This document shows positions 17,461 to 25,572 of a stretch of 64,000 bases of DNA, one piece after another (positions within the stretch are counted from its first letter, which is position 1; the number at the start of each line of letters is the position of its first letter). The position numbers and the translations under genes are program-made. The notes beneath the pieces were generated by a model. The model had not been told where the DNA came from, did no database searches, and saw nothing but the letters and a program-made list of their open reading frames with translations. The DNA is taken from positions 1 to 64,000 of the forward strand of contig CAZBEQ010000016.1 of NCBI GenBank assembly GCA_964490975.1, read 5' to 3'. This DNA comes from DTU013 sp964490975. GTDB taxonomy: Bacteria > Bacillota > Clostridia > Acetivibrionales > DTU013.

Positions 17461-18216
17461 ATGATTGAACCGGGAAAGAACCAGGAAGCTTTTGTGCAAG
17501 TACCACCACCTTATCTGGTAAATGAACAGTTTGATGACCGCTATTTTGACGTGGTTAGTGCTTTAGATGAAGCACAGCAGATCTATTTCAGGAATAATGA
17601 TCTGGTTGAGCGGATCGCTGTGGCAAAAGATGCTGGAAGCCCCTTCGTGATTGGTGAAACAGGCTTTGGTGCTGGGCGCGTAGTCGTTTCACTGATGGAG
17701 TCCCTTAAGAAAAGCGGCTTGAAAGACATTACTATTGAATATAATTCAGTTGAATTGTACCCGCTTAGCCCGGAGAGGATGCTTCAGATACTGAGTGGCT
17801 TCAGGGAGCGGGTCGAAAGTGAGATCGATACTCTTGTAGATGCTTATTGCAATATCGATATTACTAAAACAGGCTGGCATTCAACGGTGATCCGGCAAGC
17901 ATTCGGAACGCTCAAGCTGAATCTTTGGATAGGAGAAGCGCTTGAAATGGTGAGCGCTTTGGATAAGCCCTGTGATGTATGGTTCCTTGATGGTCATAGC
18001 CCAAAAAAGAACCCTTCCATATGGCGGGATGAGCTGCTTTTGGCAATCGGAGAAAAAACAAAAGCGGGAGGCTCTTGTGCCACCTTCACTGTATCTGTTG
18101 CAGTAAGAAAAGCATTGACGGCAGCGGGCTTTACGATAGCGCTGCTCCCCGGCTGCGGTGGGAAAAAGCAGGTACTGCATGGGGTAAAGAATGGGTTGAG
18201 CCAACAGGATTGTTGA
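17461..18216 (+). CDS. mnmD: tRNA mnm5s2U biosynthesis methyltransferase, stand-alone MnmD
   Basis: A 251-residue SAM-dependent methyltransferase matching the MnmD half of MnmC (DUF752). Diagnostic stretches are the SAM-binding loop in IGETGFGAGRVV, YNSVELYPLSPERM and the signature DVWFLDGHSPKKNPSIW. MnmD methylates nm5s2U to mnm5s2U at the wobble position of certain tRNAs; Firmicutes often carry it without the FAD oxidase domain of E. coli MnmC, as here. In SAM loops of this family ETGFGTG is usual, so GAG is a minor variant. It lies 17 nt downstream of the DbpA-type helicase. Confidence 0.85.
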   Translation: MIEPGKNQEAFVQVPPPYLVNEQFDDRYFDVVSALDEAQQIYFRNNDLVERIAVAKDAGSPFVIGETGFGAGRVVVSLMESLKKSGLKDITIEYNSVELYPLSPERMLQILSGFRERVESEIDTLVDAYCNIDITKTGWHSTVIRQAFGTLKLNLWIGEALEMVSALDKPCDVWFLDGHSPKKNPSIWRDELLLAIGEKTKAGGSCATFTVSVAVRKALTAAGFTIALLPGCGGKKQVLHGVKNGLSQQDC

Positions 18217-18219
18217 TAA

Positions 18220-18333
18220 GGACAAAAAACAGGCGTTGAAATTGCTGATACTTTCCCGAAGGCAGGGACATCTGTTACTCTTACGGGATTGAATTTAACG
18301 ACGCAATTCTGTATAGCCTACCATTATAATTAA
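18220..18333 (+). pseudogene. Small C-terminal fragment, probable surface protein
   Basis: A start-less frame reads GVEIADTFPKAGTSVTLTGL and ends IAYHYN before a TAA at 18331-18333. The pattern resembles the last strands of an Ig-like or fibronectin-like extracellular domain. It is too short to name and is best read as the tail of a deleted gene. Confidence 0.3.
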
Positions 18334-19017
18334 AGGTGTTGTAGGGGGAAGAATGACTATGGTCTGTCATTCTGGGAATAATTTTGAAACTAAATAGTTC
18401 ATCGTGACTGTTCTAATGTGCTCCTAACTTGAAAAACGGTACAATTGCCTGAATTATTTCCTTATGCTTCGGGTTTACTCTGCTTCAGCATCGCGATTTA
18501 CATTTATGGCGAAGCTAGTGCTCAAACCAAATGAAGTCGACACTGCAATTTGTTAAGTATTAAGGAGCTTGAAGCTAAAATAAAAGCTATAATGTAAAAC
18601 ATTCTAATGCATTCCTTTGAAGCCTTAAATGAGAAGGATAATCTATAAGGTGTACAATATATACATGAGCTTTTCGGGAGGCTGCTTGAAAGTGTAAAGA
18701 GAATCATCAGCACGGTCATCAATGTTAGTGAGAATTGTAACTTTGTCCATATATCACCTTATAAAAACTATTGATCAACTTCAATTACCTAAGTTACATT
18801 ATTGAAGATCACAAATCATGCATATGAAAATAATAGTTGAACGTTTGGTATTTATGTCATAAAATATTGGTGTAGCATGGTATTATGGTAGGAAAACATT
18901 ATTGTTGAGTAAAGTTTCAAATGATTGCAGGCTGATTTTGTAGAATGGAATTGCTTTTAGTGTTACCTTTTCTGCGATGAAGCTTCTAATTCCAATTGAG
19001 GACTTTTCTTTCAAGAT
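18334..19017. other. Long non-coding stretch with a possible decayed gene
   Basis: About 680 bases without an intact gene. From 18559 to 18774 one frame, interrupted by two stop codons (after AKIKAIM and after EKDNL), gives protein-like stretches such as NILMHSFEALNEKDNL and VQYIHELFGRLLESVKRIIS. This could be the remnant of a helical protein, but I cannot name it. Nothing else was recognised. Confidence 0.3.
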
Positions 19018-19043
19018 ACCCTGTTAAAGGGTGTTTTTTATTT
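19018..19043 (+). terminator. Intrinsic terminator before the lyase gene
   Basis: ACCCT and AGGGT form a short stem around GTTAA, followed by GTTTTTTATTTT. It lies about 80 bases upstream of the start of the tryptophanase-like gene with no intact gene ending just before it. It could end a short leader transcript (attenuation) or simply insulate the gene. Confidence 0.55.
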
Positions 19044-19123
19044 TACAGCTCCTAAGCTGTGGCCTCTTTCCTATAATGCCAGCATAAAAAATTAAACAAA
19101 TTGAATAGGAGTGTGATTATTTT

Positions 19124-20572
19124 ATGTCTGAAGTTAAATTTTTTTATGGTGAAAATGTACCTCTCGAGATGCATAAGGTAAGAATAGTGCAAAAGTTAAA
19201 TCTTGTTCCGGTTGAACGCAGGTTGGAAGCTATTAAAGAGGCAGGGAACAACACGTTTTTATTAAAAAACAGTGATATTTTTATGGATATGCTCACTGAC
19301 AGCGGTGTAAATGCCATGAGTGACAGGCAGCTTGCAGCTATGATGGAGGCTGACGATAGTTATGCCGGTTCTGCGACATTTACAAAGCTTGAGAATAAAA
19401 TAAATGAAATTTTTGGAATGGAGTACTTTCTCCCTGCCCATCAGGGAAGAGCCTGTGAAAACATTCTTTCCCAGGTATATGTGAAGCCGGGAGACATCAT
19501 CCCCATGAATTATCATTTCACAACAACCAAAGCCCATATTACATTGAACGGCGGTTCAGTTGAAGAGATAATTATTGATGAGGGATTGAATACAACCAGT
19601 ACTTACCCGTTTAAAGGCAATATAGATATAGCAAAACTAAGGGAGCTTATTTCCAGGCATGGTGCTGGAAAAATTGCTTTTATCCGTATCGAGACTGGCA
19701 CTAATCTGGTTGGCGGACAACCACACTCGCTTGAGAATATGCAAGAGGTTCGCAAGGTGTGCGATGAATTCGGTATCATGCTCGTTCTGGATGCAAGCCT
19801 TCTGGCAGATAACCTTTATTTCATTAAAACCCGTGAAGAAAAATGCAAGGATATGAGCATCCGTGAGATTACCCGAGCTATGGCGGATCTTTCTGATATA
19901 ATCTATTTTTCCGCACGTAAACTTGGATGTGCCCGCGGTGGTGGTATTTGCACCAGAAGCAAGGAAATATACCTGAAGATCCGGGAGCTCATTACACTTT
20001 ACGAAGGTTTTCTCACATATGGCGGAATGTCCGTACGCGAAATAGAAGCAATCGCAGTCGGACTTGAGGAGACTATGGACGAGGACATGATCAACCAGGG
20101 ACCTCAGTTTATCGCATACATGTGTGATAAGCTGCAGGAAAGCGGTGTTCCTGTTATTACACCTCCGGGCGGTCTTGGCTGTCATGTTAATGCCAGCGAA
20201 TTTGTTGACCATATTCCGCAAAGCCAGTATCCGGCAGGTGCACTTGCATCGGCACTATTTATTGTAAGCGGTGTACGTGGTATGGAAAGAGGAACCATAT
20301 CAGAACAAAGGGATGAAAATGGAAATGAGCATTTTGCTAATATGGAATTGCTGCGTCTGGCTATGCCAAGGCGTGTATTTACCCTTTCACAGGTAAATTA
20401 TGCTGTAGACCGCATCAAATGGCTTTATGAAAACCGCAGGCTGATCGGCGGAATCAATTTCGTAGAGGAGCCCAAGGTTTTGCGTTTCTTCTTCGGAAAA
20501 TTGTCTGCAGTTTCGGATTGGCAGAATAAGCTTGTTGCAAAGTTCAGAAGTGATTTTGGTGATAGTCTGTAA
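19124..20572 (+). CDS. Divergent tryptophanase / tyrosine phenol-lyase family protein
   Basis: A 482-residue PLP enzyme of the beta-eliminating lyase group. It keeps family features: NNTFLLKNSDIFMDMLTDSG, AHQGRACEN, HFTTTKAH, an Asp in VLDAS (223) that would contact the PLP ring nitrogen, GVRGMERGTIS, and RLAMPRRVFT. Tryptophanase and tyrosine phenol-lyase split tryptophan or tyrosine into indole or phenol, pyruvate and ammonia. The PLP-lysine region, normally SGKKD or SAKKD, is SARKLGCARGGG here (Lys266 as likely PLP lysine), so the substrate is uncertain. The protein is also slightly longer than studied members. It appears monocistronic; no aromatic amino acid permease is adjacent. Confidence 0.8.
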   Translation: MSEVKFFYGENVPLEMHKVRIVQKLNLVPVERRLEAIKEAGNNTFLLKNSDIFMDMLTDSGVNAMSDRQLAAMMEADDSYAGSATFTKLENKINEIFGMEYFLPAHQGRACENILSQVYVKPGDIIPMNYHFTTTKAHITLNGGSVEEIIIDEGLNTTSTYPFKGNIDIAKLRELISRHGAGKIAFIRIETGTNLVGGQPHSLENMQEVRKVCDEFGIMLVLDASLLADNLYFIKTREEKCKDMSIREITRAMADLSDIIYFSARKLGCARGGGICTRSKEIYLKIRELITLYEGFLTYGGMSVREIEAIAVGLEETMDEDMINQGPQFIAYMCDKLQESGVPVITPPGGLGCHVNASEFVDHIPQSQYPAGALASALFIVSGVRGMERGTISEQRDENGNEHFANMELLRLAMPRRVFTLSQVNYAVDRIKWLYENRRLIGGINFVEEPKVLRFFFGKLSAVSDWQNKLVAKFRSDFGDSL

Positions 20573-20660
20573 GCCATAATGTGCTGATTTGTTTTTTAAG
20601 TATGGGGAAATAGTGCCCTTAAAACCGGTACTATTTCTCTGTAATAAACAGGAGGAAATC

Positions 20661-20816
20661 ATGCCGGTTCAGGGTAGTATTGTAAATGCAGCTGTAATAA
20701 TAGGTAGTGCTTTACTGGGGATGATTATAAAAGGAAAACTGTCAGAAAGCTTTAAAACAATTATTATGCAGGCACCTATTGCTTATTTCTTGATCAGAAT
20801 GCTCCTGCACATCTGA
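20661..20816 (+). pseudogene. Truncated DUF554 membrane protein
   Basis: AGGAGG at 20650-20655 precedes an ATG whose product starts GSIVNAAVIIGSALLGMIIK and continues KLSESFKTIIMQ, the N-terminal signature of DUF554 (YdfK/YqgA-like) membrane proteins of about 230 residues. After about 37 residues the similarity stops and the frame ends at 51 residues. It is a 3'-deleted gene, although the good ribosome binding site means a short peptide could still be made. Confidence 0.7.
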
Positions 20817-20831
20817 AACACAAAATTGAAT

Positions 20832-20863
20832 TAAAATAAAAAGGGGCTGTCAGCTGACAGCCC
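20832..20863 (-). terminator. Intrinsic terminator of the hydrogenase-chemoreceptor gene
   Basis: A perfect 20-bp palindrome (20844-20863; arms GGGCTGTCAG / CTGACAGCCC) followed on the minus strand by CTTTTTATTTT. It lies just after the stop codon of the minus-strand gene at 20877. Confidence 0.9.
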
Positions 20864-20876
20864 GTTAAAGCTATAT

Positions 20877-22775
20877 TCAATTATTCTGCTCATCAAGCAG
20901 CATAGTGGCGGTTGCCAGGACTTCCTGGCTGTTGGCGGAGGTGTTTTGCAGCTTAGCTGTAATATTGTAGATCTGGGAGTTGAGACTCTCCGTCTTTTCC
21001 TCAAGCTGCGTGGATATCTGAAGAATGAGATCCATGGCGTCCATAAGCTTCTGCTCATCCTCCTTTGTCGATTGAACGGATGATTTTGTATGTTCGGCCA
21101 GCTTTTTGACCTCATTGGCAACAACGACAAATCCGAGTCCGGCTTCTCCTGCACGAGCAGCTTCGATGGATGCGTTCAGGGAAAGCAGGTTTGTTTTCTC
21201 AGATATTGATACGATGTCATCAGTTACCTTAGCAAAATTGTTAAGCGACAGTTTCATTTCATCTATCTTTGTTTTCAGATCTTCAGACATTATCAGCAGG
21301 TTAGAGGTCTCCGATGAAATGGTCTCGGCTATGATCGAATTCTCAGTGGTGGTTTCGGTCACTTCCTCGATTGCTTTTGTAATGTCTGCAACACGCATAT
21401 TCAGCTTCTCAAGCTTTGTTGTCCGTTCCTTGCCCAGCCTGTCCAATTCCTCCATTGCAGCTGTGATCTCGCGGTTCTTGCGGTCGACCTCCTCCTTCTT
21501 GCTGGAGATCTTCAAATTGTAATCGATGCAGTTTTCAATATGGTTATATCCATTATAGATTGCCCTGACCATGGTATCGCAGGAACCGTATCCACAAGCA
21601 TTACAGTTTCTTTTTCTGTCGGCGTCACTGAATTTTTGCAATTGTTTATAAATTTCATCTGCTTCTGTCTTACTTGGTTCCTTGCTGTCAATTAAAGTTT
21701 CCTGGTTATATTTTCTCTTGAAGTCTTCAAGCTTTAGTTGCTTATCGAAATAGGAAAGTAAGCTGGAAGGCTTGTTCTTAAACTTTCCCCTTTTCTCCAG
21801 CTTCAGATTATGCATAGTCATTTCAATATCTGTGAGGTCACCCTTCTTATCGGTTCCAGTTCCCATATTGCATCCCTGCGGACAACTGAGTATATCGACC
21901 AGAAGAGGCAGTTTTCCGCCTTTCTTCACACGTCTTGAGCATTCCGAGAGGTAACTGTATGCGTGCTCCGTTCCCTCCACCTGCTTGACCCATGCATCGG
22001 GGTGATAATGGTAAACGTTGTCCTTCAACCCGCCTGGCATACTGTATATATCCCCCAGCCCAAGTACCTGGGCGTCAAAGTCCCTTTCGGGGTATTTCCC
22101 AAGGTTTATATTGTTGTCCTTCAGATATTTGTTCAACTTTTTCAAGGTAACATTATAGCTGATCAACCCATTTGTATTTACATCATTGATTTCCGAAATT
22201 TTTGCGATACATGGCGACAGGAAACAGAGCTCTCCTTCGACCTTCAGATATTTCTTTATATAAACTGCCGTACACATCATTGGGCTATGAATAGGCGCCA
22301 GCTTGGGCAGAAGGTCATGCTCATATTTTTGGATATAATTCACAATAGCGGGGCATGGCTGAGAAATCATAGTATCCAGTTTTTTGGTTTGGATCTCTTT
22401 TAAGTAGGCCCAGGTCGTAATATCGGCACCGAGAGAAACATCGTAAATCGAAATGCTTCCAAATGAACTCAGGAAGCCGAAGAGCTTTTTATATTCCGGA
22501 ATATTCGATTTGATAGCAGGGGCAGCTATTAAGTTAATTTTCTTTCCCTGAGAAAGATTTTTCATGAATCGCTCAGTATCATCATTGTAATCCCTCGCTC
22601 CGTGGTCGCAGACATCTAGACATTTACCACACATGATACACTTCTGATCATCTACATGAGTTTTGCTGATGCCATCTACAATAATAGAAGTATTGGCATT
22701 CTCCACCGGGCACACAAAAATACATTTGTTGCAGCCCACGCATTTGCTTTCATCTGTAAAGATAACTGACTTCAA
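20877..22775 (-). CDS. Soluble [FeFe]-hydrogenase-like chemoreceptor (putative H2/redox sensor)
   Basis: A 632-residue fusion. Two [4Fe-4S] ferredoxin clusters (Cys 12/15/18/22 and 46/49/52/56) lead into an [FeFe]-hydrogenase H-cluster domain with four ligand cysteines: Cys141 (ISQPCPAI), Cys189 (SPCIAKISE), and Cys298 and Cys302 (SCPQGC). A four-cysteine Fe-S motif follows (CNACGYGSC plus a downstream Cys), then a coiled coil and a methyl-accepting chemotaxis signalling domain (NLLSLNASIEAARAGEAG). No transmembrane segment is visible, so it should be a cytoplasmic receptor signalling to CheA. The residue matching the proton-relay cysteine of catalytic hydrogenases (Cys299 in CpI) is Pro140, as expected for a sensor rather than a fast enzyme. 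Translation starts at TTG with AGGAGGGG upstream. Confidence 0.85.
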   Translation of the reverse strand: MKSVIFTDESKCVGCNKCIFVCPVENANTSIIVDGISKTHVDDQKCIMCGKCLDVCDHGARDYNDDTERFMKNLSQGKKINLIAAPAIKSNIPEYKKLFGFLSSFGSISIYDVSLGADITTWAYLKEIQTKKLDTMISQPCPAIVNYIQKYEHDLLPKLAPIHSPMMCTAVYIKKYLKVEGELCFLSPCIAKISEINDVNTNGLISYNVTLKKLNKYLKDNNINLGKYPERDFDAQVLGLGDIYSMPGGLKDNVYHYHPDAWVKQVEGTEHAYSYLSECSRRVKKGGKLPLLVDILSCPQGCNMGTGTDKKGDLTDIEMTMHNLKLEKRGKFKNKPSSLLSYFDKQLKLEDFKRKYNQETLIDSKEPSKTEADEIYKQLQKFSDADRKRNCNACGYGSCDTMVRAIYNGYNHIENCIDYNLKISSKKEEVDRKNREITAAMEELDRLGKERTTKLEKLNMRVADITKAIEEVTETTTENSIIAETISSETSNLLIMSEDLKTKIDEMKLSLNNFAKVTDDIVSISEKTNLLSLNASIEAARAGEAGLGFVVVANEVKKLAEHTKSSVQSTKEDEQKLMDAMDLILQISTQLEEKTESLNSQIYNITAKLQNTSANSQEVLATATMLLDEQNN

Positions 22776-22988
22776 AAATTACCCCTCCTCGGCTACTACT
22801 ATCAGATGGAAATCAGACGATAAACTGTAAAGCTTTTATTACATAAAATTATACCACGGGAATAAGCGTCTGCATATATTATATGTCATAAAATAGCGCA
22901 GAAAAGCGAATTTTGTCGATAAGCATAATTGTGAGATATACTATTGATCGGACAGCAATCTTTGAATCAAAAATTGTATCATTTCAAC

Positions 22989-24116
22989 CTATGATTGGTT
23001 TTTTCGCTGACAGGTATTCTTGCCTTTATTAGATGATCTTTTTATTTTTGCAATGATCAATAGCACAGCAGGCATTAAAATCCCATATGTGGCTGAGAAC
23101 GGAATCCAGACCAGAGAGTCCCACTCTATTTCATATGGAATGTTTTTGTATATAGTATCGGAATAAGCAGAACATATTAATAACAGAGGAAGAACCAGAG
23201 TTTTATAACTCTTAAGCTTTAGTAATTGAGATAAGGTAACAAAGCCTCCATAGAAATAAAAAAATGTGGCTATAAAATTGGTAATTATCCAAACAAATAC
23301 TACTATAGCCTCGATCCTGGAAAAAACTGTTCCCAGACTAATTAATTTTGTACTCGTAAAAAGTGGAAAGCGCAGATTTGCAGTAACGGTACTCCCCAAA
23401 GTAAGAATTGCCATCATTACAGCAATGAAAGTTGTTACCGTTCCTAACAAATAGCCCTTAAAAATACTTTTCTTAGCACATTTGACGTCTTCTATATTAA
23501 TTGGGTAGACCAAATTTAGAGCTATAAGCGGTATAACTGTTAAACTCAATAAAGGAATCGTACCCTTAATTGCTGGAACTATACCTTTTTCAAGCATCGG
23601 CAGTAAATTTTCAACTTTAATCTCAGGGGAAAGCATAAGAAATGAAAGAAGTAATAATGGAAAACCGACCATAAAAAATATTTCAATAGCTCTTGCCATT
23701 GCTTCCAAGCCATAAAGCATAGCAATTGCAATGATAGCTATGAATAATACATTAATTGGATAAGTGGGATATTCGGGCATAAATACTGTTGTAAAAAAAT
23801 CGCCTACATACCATATTACCTGAGTACCTGTAATCATTGCTGCAAAGACAATCAAAACATTTAATAACCCTCCAAACCATTTTCCGAGCAGAAACGATAT
23901 TACTTCTGCAAGTGTTTTATCAGGAAATAAGCCTCCCAAATATGTATTCAGCCAAACAACCAATAGGCCTGCTATACCTGCAATAATTAAAGACAGCCAG
24001 GAATCAGGTCCTGCAAGAGATGCGACACTCGATGAAATAAGCAGCGGAGCGGAACCAAACATATAGCCTGAAACTAAAATCATTAACTGACGATTTGTTA
24101 TTATAATTTTTTTCAT
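22989..24116 (-). CDS. gerKB: Spore germination permease GerKB-like (GerAB family)
   Basis: A 375-residue integral membrane protein with about ten transmembrane helices, belonging to the GerAB/amino acid permease-like family. It forms the B subunit of a germinant receptor in the inner spore membrane; studied B subunits bind germinant amino acids. The start is supported by AGAGGAT upstream of the ATG. It is the last gene of the minus-strand operon gerKA - gerKC - small membrane protein - gerKB, with short gaps throughout. A basic tail (KIKRSSNKGKNTCQRKNQ) ends the protein. Confidence 0.9.
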   Translation of the reverse strand: MKKIIITNRQLMILVSGYMFGSAPLLISSSVASLAGPDSWLSLIIAGIAGLLVVWLNTYLGGLFPDKTLAEVISFLLGKWFGGLLNVLIVFAAMITGTQVIWYVGDFFTTVFMPEYPTYPINVLFIAIIAIAMLYGLEAMARAIEIFFMVGFPLLLLSFLMLSPEIKVENLLPMLEKGIVPAIKGTIPLLSLTVIPLIALNLVYPINIEDVKCAKKSIFKGYLLGTVTTFIAVMMAILTLGSTVTANLRFPLFTSTKLISLGTVFSRIEAIVVFVWIITNFIATFFYFYGGFVTLSQLLKLKSYKTLVLPLLLICSAYSDTIYKNIPYEIEWDSLVWIPFSATYGILMPAVLLIIAKIKRSSNKGKNTCQRKNQS

Positions 24117-24133
24117 TGATTTATCCTCTTAAC

Positions 24134-24373
24134 TCATTTCAAAAAAGCCTTAAACAAATTCCTGACAGGTGAATATACCCATGCTACCCAGTCTGATGGA
24201 TTGGATATGGGGACATTGAGGTATTTTAAAATGGATAGGACAGTACCCAGCAAGAGCAGAAGGGCAAAACTCCAAAACTCTATCATAGACTTTCTTTGAA
24301 GTATTTTGGGTATTTCAATATAACATAATATTGCAGAAAAAGTTAACACCAGAATAATGCCGACAATAGCCAC
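24134..24373 (-). CDS. Small membrane protein in the gerK operon
   Basis: A 79-residue protein with two transmembrane segments (about residues 2-22 and 34-53) and a short C-terminal tail (SDWVAWVYSPVRNLFKAFLK). It sits between gerKC (4 nt) and gerKB (17 nt) and must be co-transcribed. Some GerA-type operons encode a small D subunit with two membrane helices that modulates receptor function, so a D-type role is inferred from position and topology. Confidence 0.75.
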   Translation of the reverse strand: MAIVGIILVLTFSAILCYIEIPKILQRKSMIEFWSFALLLLLGTVLSILKYLNVPISNPSDWVAWVYSPVRNLFKAFLK

Positions 24374-24377
24374 CTTA

Positions 24378-25568
24378 TTAACTTCCTTTCGAGAATACGG
24401 ATTTTGTTGCTTCTCCTAAATTATTGATCTCAACATGAACTTTTATGTTTACCGGAAGATCAACAAATTCTTTATTCCAATCATTTTTTATGCTTTGCCA
24501 TAGTGTGGGATATGCCCTGTGAATATCCTCTCCGAATCCAAAAATATCAGTTTTTAAATCCTTCTTTGTATGTTCAAACGCAGAATTACAATAACTCATC
24601 ACCTTTTCTTCTATTTTGCGACTTGCTTTATCAACTACATCATTGGCTGTTACGTCTAAATCTCCTGTTTGTGCAGCCACATTGACCTTTAACATGATCT
24701 CAACGTTTATGGCAGGTTTGTCATCCAGCAAATATGCTTTTGACTTTGCTTTTGCCTTAATAACCTCGAAGGTTAACTGGTTCTGTTCATCGTATTGTAT
24801 AAACCCGACAGTCTCCTTCACATTTCCAATAATGTAGTTATATCCTTTACTCTCATCCTCATTCAGCCACCCCGCGAGCTTATCTTTTTTAAATGCCCCT
24901 AAACCGGATAAAATCAAATGAGAGCCGTTACTTTGTTTTAGTGATTCAATAGAATTCGAATTTTCCATAGGGTCACGAATCTCCACACCGGTCAGAACAG
25001 GGTTTTTCCCATCGGCGATAAGATCATTGACAAGATCGAAAATTTTAATAGTTTTTGTTGGAGACCATGCATCCTCAGAGGTTTCGAGAGTATTGTACAC
25101 TTTAACTCCCGGTATTGCCTCAAGTTGTGTAATTATCCTTAAAATATTATTTGCAGTTGTTCCTTTTGCAACGAGAAAATAGAAATCAGTACGGTATTCA
25201 TGATCACGAGCAAAAAAATCGAGTACTGTCTGAATGCCTTCTTTTGCTATTTCTTCACCAAAAATGACAGTTCTCAAGTGCGCATTATATATTTTTCTCG
25301 GTGACTGTGTTGTAAGATGTCTTAATGTCTCAAATAAATCCTTTCCGGTTTCTGTGTATAATACAACTGGAGATTCTGCAACCGCTTTTTGTGAAGCTAT
25401 CGCTTTGGGATTTATTATTTGATATGTCATTTGGTAACCGTCTCCAGCTTTATCAATCCCAATGGAAGTACCTATTGCGAGCTTATTTATCTCCCGCCCG
25501 GCCGGGCAGCCAGTTAGAAGCATATTTGAAAATATAATAAGTGAGAGTAATATTTTTTTTGATTTCAT
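24378..25568 (-). CDS. gerKC: Ger(x)C family germination lipoprotein
   Basis: A 396-residue lipoprotein. The N-terminus has a signal peptide with lipobox LLTGC; the mature protein carries the GerAC motifs INKLAIGTSIGIDKAGDGYQ, SPRKIYNAHLRTVIFGEEIA and, near the C-terminus, a helix-rich domain with DIFGFGEDIHRAYPTLW. In germinant receptors the C subunit is attached to the outer face of the inner spore membrane and is needed for receptor function. It lies 4 nt after gerKA and 4 nt before the small membrane gene. Confidence 0.9.
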   Translation of the reverse strand: MKSKKILLSLIIFSNMLLTGCPAGREINKLAIGTSIGIDKAGDGYQMTYQIINPKAIASQKAVAESPVVLYTETGKDLFETLRHLTTQSPRKIYNAHLRTVIFGEEIAKEGIQTVLDFFARDHEYRTDFYFLVAKGTTANNILRIITQLEAIPGVKVYNTLETSEDAWSPTKTIKIFDLVNDLIADGKNPVLTGVEIRDPMENSNSIESLKQSNGSHLILSGLGAFKKDKLAGWLNEDESKGYNYIIGNVKETVGFIQYDEQNQLTFEVIKAKAKSKAYLLDDKPAINVEIMLKVNVAAQTGDLDVTANDVVDKASRKIEEKVMSYCNSAFEHTKKDLKTDIFGFGEDIHRAYPTLWQSIKNDWNKEFVDLPVNIKVHVEINNLGEATKSVFSKGS

Positions 25569-25572
25569 TCTA

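Noticed and set aside
18890..19017. A TnaC-like leader peptide before the tryptophanase-like gene.
   Set aside because: Short frames in the leader (for example one giving MELLLVLPFLR) have no Trp codon and no ribosome binding site.
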